From: DATAPE01 sp036265345
GTDB lineage: Bacteria; Actinomycetota; CADDZG01; WHSQ01
NCBI GenBank assembly: GCA_036265345.1
Contig: DATAPE010000091.1
Coordinates: 1-9,570, forward strand
Length of the DNA stretch: 9,570 nt
Reading direction: 5' to 3'
The position numbers were made by a program, and so were the translations under genes. The notes under the pieces were generated by a model that did no database searches, had not been told where the DNA came from, and saw nothing but the letters and a program-made list of their open reading frames with translations. Below are positions 1 to 6,732 of the stretch, in pieces (the first letter of the stretch is position 1; each line of letters opens with the position of its first letter).

Positions 1-1
1 G

Positions 2-964
2 GTCCCGGTGGTTGCGGTTTGTGCCGTCCGCACCGGTTCGGGTAAGTCGCAGACGACGCGCGCCGTCAGCCGGATCCTCAAGGCTGCCGGCAAGAAGATC
101 GCAGTGGTGCGCCACCCGATGCCGTACGGCGACATGACCAAACAGATCGCGCAGCGCTTCGAGACCTCCCAAGACCTGATCGATGCCGACTGCACGATCG
201 AGGAGCGGGAAGAGTACGAGCCGCACCTTGCCATGGGCTCGATCGTCTACGCCGGGATCGACTACGGCGAGATCATCAGCCGCGCCCAGAAGGAAGCCGA
301 CATCGTGGTGTGGGATGGGGGCAACAACGACCTTCCGTTCTATGTCCCCGACGTTCACATCACGGTTGCCGATGCACTGCGCGTGGGACACGAGACGAAG
401 TACCACCCGGGCGAGGCGAATCTGAGGATGGCCGACGTTGTCATCATCAACAAGGTCGACTCGGCGCGGCTGAGCGATGTCGAGAAACTGCGGTCAACGA
501 TCGAGGCGGCGAACCCCGACGCCGTCATCATCGAGGCCCACAGCCCGATCTCCCTCGGTGACGGCCCGGATATCAAGGGTAAGAAGGTCCTGGTCGTCGA
601 GGACGGTCCCACGCTGACCCACGGCGAGATGACTTATGGGGCGGGCGTGGTGGCGGCCCGCCGGGCGGGGGCAGCCTCGATGGTGGATCCACGGCGGTGG
701 GCGGCCGGGACCATCAAAGAGGTGTACGAGAAGTACCCCCATATCGGCCACCTGCTCCCCGCGATGGGTTATTCCGACCAGCAGCGGCAGGACCTTGCCG
801 ACACGATCAACGCGTCGGATGCCGATGTCGTGCTCATCGCGACCCCGATCGACCTGCGGAAGGTCTGCGACATCCACAAGCCGGTGGTGCGTGCCGCCTA
901 CGAGCTCGAAGAGGTGTCCACTCCCAACCTGAAAGAGATCCTCACGACGCGACTCGGGCTCTAG
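2..964 (+). CDS. Cyclic 2,3-diphosphoglycerate synthetase-family P-loop GTPase (COG2403-like), 5' end missing
   Basis: The reading frame is open from the left edge (codons begin at base 2) to TAG at 962-964, giving 320 visible residues. The GTG at base 8 lies inside the first beta strand of the nucleotide-binding fold and is not a real start. Visible motifs are a P-loop ending GSGKS (bases 35-49) after a VVAVCAVRT strand, an acidic WDGGNND segment (about 311-331) in the place of a Walker B/G3 region, and NKVD (449-460), the guanine-specificity motif of G proteins. These match the family of archaeal cyclic 2,3-diphosphoglycerate synthetase, which closes 2,3-diphosphoglycerate to the cyclic form using ATP. 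Bacterial members are mostly annotated only as GTPases. The family is usually about 430-460 residues, so roughly 120 N-terminal residues should lie to the left. The substrate here is unproven. The protein is soluble, with no membrane segment. It converges on the TIGR00300 gene. Confidence 0.8.
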   Translation, partial: VPVVAVCAVRTGSGKSQTTRAVSRILKAAGKKIAVVRHPMPYGDMTKQIAQRFETSQDLIDADCTIEEREEYEPHLAMGSIVYAGIDYGEIISRAQKEADIVVWDGGNNDLPFYVPDVHITVADALRVGHETKYHPGEANLRMADVVIINKVDSARLSDVEKLRSTIEAANPDAVIIEAHSPISLGDGPDIKGKKVLVVEDGPTLTHGEMTYGAGVVAARRAGAASMVDPRRWAAGTIKEVYEKYPHIGHLLPAMGYSDQQRQDLADTINASDADVVLIATPIDLRKVCDIHKPVVRAAYELEEVSTPNLKEILTTRLGL

Positions 965-1186
965 GGCAGTGGCCGAGGAAGGTCCGAGAGAGGTCGATGC
1001 GAGCCGCAAGGATGGCCGACAGAACTCTCTCGTCCACGAGCCGGTGACCGGGCCCCCGCCTCCTTACGACCACAATCGCGTCGCCGACGCGAAGATCACC
1101 GTCGTCCAGCCCGACGGACACACTCCCGTCCCGCGGTGGAACGCTCGCGGCAGACACAGGCTCCCGGAGGAGCACCGCCCAAGCCG
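965..1186. other. Convergent intergenic region with no convincing gene
   Basis: This 222-base gap separates two convergent genes. Both strands stay open through it in the same codon register. On the plus strand, a GTG at 969 opens 73 codons ending at 1190, with high G/C at third positions but no good SD. On the minus strand, an open frame runs leftward to 942, with GTG candidates near 1160. Neither translation resembles a family I know. Small dyads are present: CCGGTGACCGG at 1041-1051 and a 6-bp stem at 1099-1117. Neither is followed by a T-run, so I do not call a terminator. The open frames are most likely by-products of high GC. Confidence 0.5.
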
Positions 1187-2482
1187 CTAGCGGCGGGTTC
1201 GGGACGCCGCCAGCCTCACCTTCTCGTCCTTGCTCGGCCGCTGCACCTCGTCCGGAGCCAGCAACTCCGCGAGCTCGCGGATGAACAGACCGACGTCGGT
1301 GATGATGCCCGTCGATTGCCATGAGCCGCGGTCCATCAGCTTGGTGACCGTGGCCTGATTGATATCCACACAGACGAGGGGCACCGATGCCGGCAGGCAA
1401 TTGCCGGTGGCGATCCCATGCAGCATCGTGCCGACGACGATACAGAACCCGATCGGCTTCCCATCCGGGCCCCAGATGATCTCGCGCAGGCGGCGCTGGA
1501 CCTCGGGCATATCGGTCACCACCTCGGGAAGGGGGCCGTCGTCACGGACGCTGCCCCCGAACAGGTAGTCGCATCCCTGTTTCACCAGGTGATACACGAT
1601 CCCGTCCGAAAAGACGCCTGCATCGATGGCAGCTTTGAACGATCCATGACGTCGCAGCTCGTTGATGGCGCGGATGTGGTGCTCGTGCCCGTGCTCTGCC
1701 GGCAGCCCCTGTGCCAGATAGACGCCCAGCGAGGTCCCGAACATGTTGGATTCGATGTCGTGGGCGGCGACTCCGTTGCCTGCGAACAACGCTTGCACGT
1801 AGCCGGCCCTGATCAGCGCGCACATGTCCGGCCCCGCACCGGTGTGTACGCAGGCCGGTCCGGCCACCCACAGGATCCGCTCGCCCCTCTCTTTGACCGC
1901 TCGCATCCTGTCGGCCACCTGCTCGACCAACAGTGCTTTCGGCTTCTCGCTGGAGACGTCGGACGACATGAATCCGAAGCTCTGGCGCTGCTCCTCCCCG
2001 GGAGGGTCGAGCGGGATCGCGCGGATACCAAGCCCGCCCATCACGATCGCCATACCTTTCGTCACGTCGGCCATCGGGATCGTTCTCACGCGTCCGTCCT
2101 CGACCACCAGCGCGCAATCCATCTCGGGTCGATCGACCCGGACCCACTTCCCGTCCAGCCGGATCTCGGTCTCGAGATTCGTCGTCGAATAGAAGCCCGC
2201 GGGAAGAGCACCGTCCACATCTGCTTCTTGCAGGTGGGCGTCCTCGATCGTGTCCGCATTCGCCCCGTGTTGACCGAGGCGTTCGATGAGCGCTACTAGC
2301 TCATCCTCGGTATCGGCGGTGACTTCGATGCGCGCCATCGACAGGTCTTCGTTCCGTGCACCCACCTGCAGATCGATGATGCGGAACGCGGCCCCCAGCT
2401 CGGTGATCTCCTCGAGCACCTTCCCCAGCGTCAGCGAGTCGAGGATGTGGCCCTCTAGTGTGATCGTTTCAGATGCCGTCAA
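1187..2482 (-). CDS. TIGR00300 / LOR-SDH-region protein, ornithine cyclodeaminase-like
   Basis: This 431-residue protein matches the TIGR00300 family, which carries the LOR/SDH bifunctional-enzyme conserved region near its N-terminus. An archaeal member and the C-terminal part of cyanobacterial AgrE/ArgZ are linked to NAD-dependent ornithine cyclodeaminase activity (ornithine to proline plus ammonia). That role is inferred here from family membership. Visible landmarks are ITLEGHILDSL (residues 7-17), GPACVHTGAG (208-217), glycine-rich AGNGVAAHDIE (234-244, probably dinucleotide binding), GSVRDDGPLPEV (310-321) and VDINQATVTKL to TDVG (372-398). The arginine dihydrolase domain of AgrE is absent, so this is the stand-alone form. 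I chose TTG at 2482-2480 because GGAGG lies 7 bases upstream and the family homology begins there. An upstream in-frame start at 2689 would add 69 low-complexity, Arg/Ser-rich residues lying inside the esterase gene. The TTG overlaps the esterase stop (TTGA), so the two are probably translationally coupled. The C-terminal tail is basic and unconserved-looking. Confidence 0.88.
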   Translation of the reverse strand: MTASETITLEGHILDSLTLGKVLEEITELGAAFRIIDLQVGARNEDLSMARIEVTADTEDELVALIERLGQHGANADTIEDAHLQEADVDGALPAGFYSTTNLETEIRLDGKWVRVDRPEMDCALVVEDGRVRTIPMADVTKGMAIVMGGLGIRAIPLDPPGEEQRQSFGFMSSDVSSEKPKALLVEQVADRMRAVKERGERILWVAGPACVHTGAGPDMCALIRAGYVQALFAGNGVAAHDIESNMFGTSLGVYLAQGLPAEHGHEHHIRAINELRRHGSFKAAIDAGVFSDGIVYHLVKQGCDYLFGGSVRDDGPLPEVVTDMPEVQRRLREIIWGPDGKPIGFCIVVGTMLHGIATGNCLPASVPLVCVDINQATVTKLMDRGSWQSTGIITDVGLFIRELAELLAPDEVQRPSKDEKVRLAASRTRR

Positions 2483-3246
2483 TGATCTACCTCCGTAGAT
2501 GTCGCAGCTATGAAGTCGTAGGTGCGCTTGAAGACTTCGTCCCGGTCCAGGTCGAGAGTCAGGACGTGGTAGCTGCGGTCGAGCCACACTAGTTGCTTCT
2601 GCTTCGATGAGACTCCGTCGTAGATGGTGTGAGCGTTCAAGGGAGCGACGGTGTGATCGTTGTGACTGTGAATGATAAGGATCGGACAATGAACCGCGGA
2701 CAGCTCGGATCGCGCCTTACGTAGGAACTTCAGCATCCGGTGGGTGGCAGTAGTGGGCAAACGGCTGTAGGAGATCTCGCGGGCGTCGGCATCAGCGATG
2801 TCGTTGCCGGCTCCTGGTAACGACTTCCTCACCAGACGGATCGGCCACGCGAGGAAGCGCCGCGGGTCGCGCGTTTGCACGAACCCCGCCAGCGTTACGA
2901 CTCCGGCGACACGATCCGGATGCCGGGCGGCGAGGTCCAGCGCCAGTGCCGCCCCGAACGACAGCCCGACGAGGAATACCTGGTCCCGTCCTGAGGACAC
3001 CTCGAGGAAGGCCTTCTCGACGGCGGCGACCCATTCCTCCGCCGTCCGCGAGTCGAGGTCCTCCCAGGTCGTTCCGTGGCCCGGCAGGCGGGGAGCTACC
3101 ACGGCGATGCCTCGCTCCGCCAGGTAGGACCCCAGCTCCCGCATCCCCTGGGGGGTACCCGTGAAGCCGTGGATGAGGAGGGCTCCGATCCGGCCCTCAC
3201 CCACGGCGAAGGGTTCTGCGCCTGACACCACTCGGGCCTCTTGCAA
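2479..3246 (-). CDS. Alpha/beta-hydrolase carboxylesterase / monoacylglycerol-lipase-like
   Basis: This is a 255-residue serine hydrolase of the Est30/YvaK-like carboxylesterase type (COG1647), a common actinobacterial family. HGFTG (residues 26-30) forms the oxyanion-hole loop. The nucleophile elbow is GLSFG (94-98, Ser96). The likely acid is Asp197 in HSHNDHT, and the base is His227 in SYHVL. LPGHG (54-58) is also typical. No signal peptide or membrane anchor is seen, so it is probably cytoplasmic and acts on short- to medium-chain esters or monoacylglycerols. The exact substrate is unknown. I chose TTG at 3246-3244 because AGGAGG ends 4 bases upstream and the family normally starts just before a GAEPF segment, seen here at 9-13. 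A GTG at 3315 would add 23 residues but has no SD. The 3' end overlaps the TIGR00300 start by 4 bases. The gene is divergent from plsC, and glpK and plsC nearby suggest a glycerolipid context. Confidence 0.88.
   Translation of the reverse strand: MQEARVVSGAEPFAVGEGRIGALLIHGFTGTPQGMRELGSYLAERGIAVVAPRLPGHGTTWEDLDSRTAEEWVAAVEKAFLEVSSGRDQVFLVGLSFGAALALDLAARHPDRVAGVVTLAGFVQTRDPRRFLAWPIRLVRKSLPGAGNDIADADAREISYSRLPTTATHRMLKFLRKARSELSAVHCPILIIHSHNDHTVAPLNAHTIYDGVSSKQKQLVWLDRSYHVLTLDLDRDEVFKRTYDFIAATSTEVDH
2490..2494 (-). promoter_or_regulatory. Shine-Dalgarno GGAGG deciding the TTG start at 2482
   Basis: On the minus strand GGAGG sits inside the last codons of the esterase gene, 7 bases before TTG. 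The TTG shares two bases with the esterase TGA stop. This fixes the start of the TIGR00300 gene and argues against the 69-residue extension. Confidence 0.85.
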
Positions 3247-3250
3247 CGCT

Positions 3251-3256
3251 CCTCCT
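3251..3256 (-). promoter_or_regulatory. Shine-Dalgarno AGGAGG for the esterase TTG start
   Basis: On the minus strand AGGAGG is followed by AGCG and then TTG at 3246. The 4-base spacer is slightly short. It is the only strong SD between 3240 and 3320, so it favours the 255-residue protein over the longer GTG-started form. Confidence 0.65.
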
Positions 3257-3321
3257 GGTCGCACGCTTGCGGTGAGAAGATGCTGCGGTTCATCCGAGGG
3301 GCGTGACCCCTGCACCGCTGC

Positions 3322-3349
3322 TTGACTCGGGGTGATTCTGCAGCATGAT
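3322..3349 (+). promoter_or_regulatory. Candidate sigma-70-type promoter for plsC
   Basis: TTGACT (3322-3327; 5 of 6 to TTGACA) and CATGAT (3344-3349; 4 of 6 to TATAAT) are separated by 16 bases. Transcription would begin near 3356, about 24 bases before the TTG at 3380 and upstream of its SD. That agrees with the shorter start chosen for plsC. The -10 match is modest. Confidence 0.45.
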
Positions 3350-3366
3350 GAGCCATCCCGGCTACC

Positions 3367-3372
3367 GGAGGG
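3367..3372 (+). promoter_or_regulatory. Shine-Dalgarno GGAGGG deciding the TTG start of plsC
   Basis: GGAGGG is followed by the 7-base spacer AAACTGG and then TTG at 3380. Starting at the in-frame GTG at 3332 would put this SD inside the coding region and would overlap the candidate -10 box. Confidence 0.85.
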
Positions 3373-3379
3373 AAACTGG

Positions 3380-4102
3380 TTGTACTGGATCTTTAAGGGA
3401 ATCCTGAAGCCTCTGCTTCTGGCTACCTATGACCTCCGGGTCCAAGGGCTGGACAACGTCCCGAAGAAGGGCCCCGCGATCATCGCCGCGAACCATCTGT
3501 CCTTTCTGGATTCATTCTTCATCCCCCTCATGATCAAGCGCCGGAAGGTGACCTATCTGGCCAAGGCCGACTACTTCAACAGTTGGAAAACCGCCTGGTT
3601 CTTCCGCATGGTTGGCCAGATCCCCATCGAACGCGACGACAAGAGCCAAGCGCGCGAAGCTCTCGGTGCCGGCGTCGACGTGCTGAAGGCGGGCAAGCTG
3701 CTGGGCATCTATCCGGAGGGCACGAGATCACCCGATGGAAAGCTATACCGCGGCCGGACGGGAGTGGCGCGTCTTGCTCTGGCGGCGAAGGTACCGGTCA
3801 TCCCCTGCGGTCTCCTCGGCACCGAAGAGGTCATGCCCAAGAATGCGAAACGTCCGCGCCTGCGCCACGTGACGATCGCGGTCAGCTTCGGGACACCGCT
3901 CGAGTTCACGAAGCAGTGGGGTCGCGAAGAAGACAGAGGCGTTCTGCGGACGGTCACCGATGACGTCATGAATGCGATCGAGGAGCTGACCGGCCAGGAA
4001 CGCGCTACCGACTACGCGTCTCGCCGCAAGCCCGCCGCTGCCTCATCGCAGCCGGGCGGCGATGACACCGATGAGGATCTGTCGGAGGAATTGACGGGCT
4101 AG
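3380..4102 (+). CDS. plsC: 1-acyl-sn-glycerol-3-phosphate acyltransferase (PlsC family)
   Basis: PlsC enzymes move an acyl group from acyl-CoA or acyl-ACP to position 2 of lysophosphatidate, giving phosphatidate for membrane phospholipids at the inner face of the membrane. All four acyltransferase blocks are visible in the 240-residue protein: NHLSFLD (38-44, catalytic His39 and Asp44), GQIPIER (79-85), YPEGTR (111-116) and VPVIPC (138-143). The N-terminus (LYWIFKGILKPLLLATY) is hydrophobic and amphipathic, fitting peripheral membrane attachment. The C-terminal 35 or so residues are low complexity, rich in Ser, Pro, Asp and Glu, and outside the catalytic domain. TTG at 3380 was chosen for its 7-base-spaced GGAGGG; the longer GTG start at 3332 would give 256 residues. 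The gene is divergent from the esterase, convergent with glpK, and probably a single-gene transcript. Relatives act on other lysolipids, so the acyl acceptor is inferred. Confidence 0.92.
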   Translation: MYWIFKGILKPLLLATYDLRVQGLDNVPKKGPAIIAANHLSFLDSFFIPLMIKRRKVTYLAKADYFNSWKTAWFFRMVGQIPIERDDKSQAREALGAGVDVLKAGKLLGIYPEGTRSPDGKLYRGRTGVARLALAAKVPVIPCGLLGTEEVMPKNAKRPRLRHVTIAVSFGTPLEFTKQWGREEDRGVLRTVTDDVMNAIEELTGQERATDYASRRKPAAASSQPGGDDTDEDLSEELTG

Positions 4103-4123
4103 GTCGCCAGGCAGTGCGAGCTT

Positions 4124-5611
4124 TCAATGCTCTATCCAACCTTTCGCCCGGTCGACGGCGCGCTTCCATCCGTCAAAGGAGGCATCCACCTCATCGCGCG
4201 AGCGCGCCGGTTCGAACTCGGCGTCCGCCCTCCAGCGGGAGCTCAGATCGTCGAGCGAGGACCACACCCCCTCGGCAAGGCCGGCGAGATAGGCCGCGCC
4301 CATCGCAGTGGTGTCAAGATTGGCGGGTCTCCGGACGACCACTCCGAGCTGATCGGCCTGCACCTGGCACAGAAGGTCCATGACGCTCGCTCCGCCGTCG
4401 ACGCGCAGCTCGCTCGGCACGATCCCCGAGTCGGCAACCATCGCCTCGATCACCTCACGGGTCTGGAACGCCATGGCGTCGACGATCGCTCGCGCCAGAT
4501 GGCCTTTGGTCGTTCCTCCGGTGATCCCGAGGAAGGCTCCCCGGGCATACGGATCCCAATGCGGCGCGCCGAGGCCCGCGAAGGCGGGAACCAGATAGGT
4601 GCCACCTGCATCTGGAACCGACCTCGCCAGCGGTTCGGTTTCTGACGCCGTGGCGATGATCCCGAGCCCATCGCGGAGCCACTGGATCGCGCCCCCGGTG
4701 ACGAAGATGCTCCCCTCGAGTATGTAGTTCGTTCCGTCGCCGACATCCCACGCCGCGCTCGACAACAACCGGTGTTCGGAGCGAGCGATCCTGGTCCCGG
4801 TGTTCATCAGCACGAACGAGCCGGTGCCGTAGGTGTTCTTGACCATCCCATCCTCGAAGCACGCGTGGCCGAAGAGGGCCGCCTGTTGATCGCCCGCGAC
4901 CCCCGAGATGGGCAGGGGGGTCCCCAGGACGCGGGTGGTGGCGAAGCGTCCGCTGCTCGCCCGGATCTGCGGAAGGATCGCGGCAGGGATCGCCAGACGC
5001 TCGAGTAGGAACGGATCCCAGTCGCCATCGCTCAGTGAATAGAGCAAAGTGCGCGAGGCGTTCGAGGGTTCGGTCGCATGCACGCCTCCGTCTGTCAGAT
5101 TCCAGAGGAGCCAACTGTCGACCGTTCCGAAGGCGAGCTCCCCGGCTTCGGCGCGGGCCCGAACCCCATCGAGATGCTCGAGGTACCACATCACCTTCGT
5201 GGCCGAGAAATAGGGGTCCAGGAGCAACCCCGTGCGGGACCGGACCTCAGCTTCGAGGCCTTCGTCGATGAGCCGCTCGCAGATGTCCGCAGTGCGGCGG
5301 TCCTGCCACACGATGGCCGGCGCCACCGGATCGCCCGAGCGCCGTTCCCAGAGCACCGCGGTCTCGCGCTGGTTCGTGATTCCGATCCCCGCAAGGTCTG
5401 ATGCCGATGCGCCGGACTCGTCCAGGGCTCGATCCATGAGGCGGCGTGTCAGGGTCCAGATCTCGCGCGGGTCGTGCTCGACCCAGCCGGGACGGGGATA
5501 GTGCTGGGTGAGCTCGCCGTAGACCCGCGTCCGAACCAGAGCGTCACCGTCCACCACGAGAACGGCGATGCCGGTGGTACCGGCGTCTATGGACAGAACA
5601 AGCTGGGGCAA
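4124..5611 (-). CDS. glpK: Glycerol kinase
   Basis: GlpK phosphorylates glycerol with ATP to sn-glycerol 3-phosphate in the cytoplasm, feeding glycolysis/gluconeogenesis and lipid synthesis. The 495-residue length is normal for this FGGY kinase. Hallmarks are SIDAGTTG (7-14, phosphate loop), NQRET (80-84), IVWQDRRTA (100-108), LDPYFSATK (131-139), GTVDSWLLWNLT (162-173), GDQQAALFG (240-248), NTYGTGSF (259-266) and FAGLGAPHWDP (344-354). The glycerol-contacting residues Arg82, Glu83, Tyr134 and Asp241 are all present. The region that carries the HPr-phosphorylated His in Firmicutes enzymes reads SSGRFATT (219-226) with no His, so that PTS control is not expected. TTG at 5611-5609 starts the gene, with GGAGG 5 bases upstream. 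It is divergent from pfk across a palindrome-bearing 89-base region. Only 21 bases separate its end from plsC. No glpF or glpD is in the window. Confidence 0.97.
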   Translation of the reverse strand: MPQLVLSIDAGTTGIAVLVVDGDALVRTRVYGELTQHYPRPGWVEHDPREIWTLTRRLMDRALDESGASASDLAGIGITNQRETAVLWERRSGDPVAPAIVWQDRRTADICERLIDEGLEAEVRSRTGLLLDPYFSATKVMWYLEHLDGVRARAEAGELAFGTVDSWLLWNLTDGGVHATEPSNASRTLLYSLSDGDWDPFLLERLAIPAAILPQIRASSGRFATTRVLGTPLPISGVAGDQQAALFGHACFEDGMVKNTYGTGSFVLMNTGTRIARSEHRLLSSAAWDVGDGTNYILEGSIFVTGGAIQWLRDGLGIIATASETEPLARSVPDAGGTYLVPAFAGLGAPHWDPYARGAFLGITGGTTKGHLARAIVDAMAFQTREVIEAMVADSGIVPSELRVDGGASVMDLLCQVQADQLGVVVRRPANLDTTAMGAAYLAGLAEGVWSSLDDLSSRWRADAEFEPARSRDEVDASFDGWKRAVDRAKGWIEH

Positions 5612-5616
5612 CCGAG

Positions 5617-5621
5617 CCTCC
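5617..5621 (-). promoter_or_regulatory. Shine-Dalgarno GGAGG for the glpK TTG start
   Basis: On the minus strand GGAGG is followed by CTCGG and then TTG at 5611. The family N-terminus (PQLVLSIDAGTTG) begins at once, so this non-ATG start is secure. Confidence 0.85.
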
Positions 5622-5632
5622 GGCGAAGGCGA

Positions 5633-5649
5633 CCGATAATTCTTATCGG
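5633..5649. promoter_or_regulatory. Perfect palindrome in the glpK/pfk divergent region, candidate operator
   Basis: CCGATAA-TTC-TTATCGG is an exact 7-3-7 inverted repeat placed between the divergent starts of glpK (5611) and pfk (5701). It is the most AT-rich spot in the region. It contains GATAAT (5635-5640), one mismatch from a -10 box for pfk. No good -35 is seen at the matching distance on either strand. A dimeric repressor or activator bound here could control both genes. I do not recognise the motif as the site of a known regulator family. Confidence 0.5.
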
Positions 5650-5700
5650 AAACCCCACAAGGCGCGATGGTGGCCGGGGACGCTGAGCAATGGAGGTGAC

Positions 5701-6732
5701 ATGGGTCGCATCGGAATCCTGACGGGGGGAGGCGATTGTCCCGGCCTTAATGCGGTCATCCGCGCCGTGGTGCGCAAGGGAGTCAACCACTATGGCCATG
5801 CCATCGTCGGCTTCAGGGACGGTTGGGCCGGAGTCCTCGAGAACCGGCATATCCATCTGACTCCCGACAACACCTCGGGCATCCTTCCTCGTGGAGGCAC
5901 GATCCTGGGCTCGTCTCGCACCAATCCGTTCAACGAAGAGGGTGGGCTCGAGCGGGTCAAGGACAGCCTGCGAACCGAGCGCATCGATTGCCTCATCCCG
6001 GTGGGCGGTGAAGACACTTTGGGTGTCGCCAACAAGCTGACCGGCGAGGACATCCCCGTTGTCGGTATCCCCAAGACCATCGACAACGATCTCAGCGGCA
6101 CCGACTTCACGTTCGGATTCAACACCGCCGCTCAGATCTGCACCGATGCGATCGATCGCTTGCACACCACCGCCGAATCTCATCACCGCGTCATGGTGCT
6201 CGAGGTAATGGGACGACACACGGGATGGATCGCCACCTATTCCGGGATCGCCGGGGGAGCTCACGCCATCCTCGTCCCAGAGCGGCCGTTCGACATCGAT
6301 GTCGTGTGCGAGCACCTCCGCCACCGCCATCGTCAGGGCCGGAATTTCTCGATAGTCGTGGTGGCCGAAGGGGCCCGTCCCCAGGACGGCCTGGAAACGC
6401 TGCAGACGGAAGCCACCGATGCCTATGGCCACGTGCGGCTCGGCGGCATCGGGGTCGCTCTCGCGGACGAGATCGAGCATCGGACCGGGTTCGAGACCCG
6501 AGCGACCATCCTGGGGCACATCCAGCGTGGCGGCACACCGAGCGCGTTCGACCGTGTGCTGGCCACCCGTTTTGGCATCGCCGCCATCGACGCGGCCGAA
6601 GAGGCCGATTACGGAAAGATGGTGGCTCTGCAGGGGATGGACATCGTCCGCATCCCCCTTAGTGATGCTGTTGGCACCCTCAAGACGTTGGATCCCGAGC
6701 TCTACGAGAGCGCGGCAGTCTTCTTCGGATAA
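5701..6732 (+). CDS. pfkA: 6-phosphofructokinase, group III type, residues predict pyrophosphate dependence
   Basis: This 343-residue enzyme phosphorylates fructose 6-phosphate to fructose 1,6-bisphosphate in the cytoplasm. Motifs are LTGGGDCPGLNAVIR (7-21, phosphoryl-donor loop), GGEDT (102-106), PKTIDND (124-130, catalytic Asp128), EVMGRHTGW (168-176), PERPFD (193-198) and GHIQRGG (272-278). The positions equivalent to E. coli Gly104 and Gly124, which separate ATP from pyrophosphate users, are Asp105 and Lys125. Both are the pyrophosphate-type residue. Related actinobacterial enzymes of this mixed group include the pyrophosphate-dependent enzyme of Amycolatopsis as well as ATP users, so the donor needs assay. 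The ATG at 5701 has GGAGG 4 bases upstream. The ABC-F gene starts directly after the TAA stop, making a two-gene operon likely. Its promoter lies in the divergent region shared with glpK. Confidence 0.95.
   Translation: MGRIGILTGGGDCPGLNAVIRAVVRKGVNHYGHAIVGFRDGWAGVLENRHIHLTPDNTSGILPRGGTILGSSRTNPFNEEGGLERVKDSLRTERIDCLIPVGGEDTLGVANKLTGEDIPVVGIPKTIDNDLSGTDFTFGFNTAAQICTDAIDRLHTTAESHHRVMVLEVMGRHTGWIATYSGIAGGAHAILVPERPFDIDVVCEHLRHRHRQGRNFSIVVVAEGARPQDGLETLQTEATDAYGHVRLGGIGVALADEIEHRTGFETRATILGHIQRGGTPSAFDRVLATRFGIAAIDAAEEADYGKMVALQGMDIVRIPLSDAVGTLKTLDPELYESAAVFFG

Noticed and set aside
1418..2299. Plus-strand open frame of 293 codons inside the TIGR00300 gene
   Set aside because: It is antisense to a clearly conserved protein, has no SD or domain, and has the His/Arg/Asp-rich composition typical of antisense shadows.
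2483..2689. 69-residue N-terminal extension of the TIGR00300 protein
   Set aside because: The extension is low-complexity, lies within the esterase coding region, and has no SD. The TTG at 2482 has a well-placed GGAGG and starts at the family boundary.
4103..4123. Possible bidirectional terminator between convergent plsC and glpK
   Set aside because: The 21-base gap has no stable stem or T-run on either strand.
4455..5189. Minus-strand open frame of 244 codons inside glpK in a different frame
   Set aside because: It overlaps conserved glycerol kinase motifs in a different frame, and its very Arg-rich translation marks it as a shadow.
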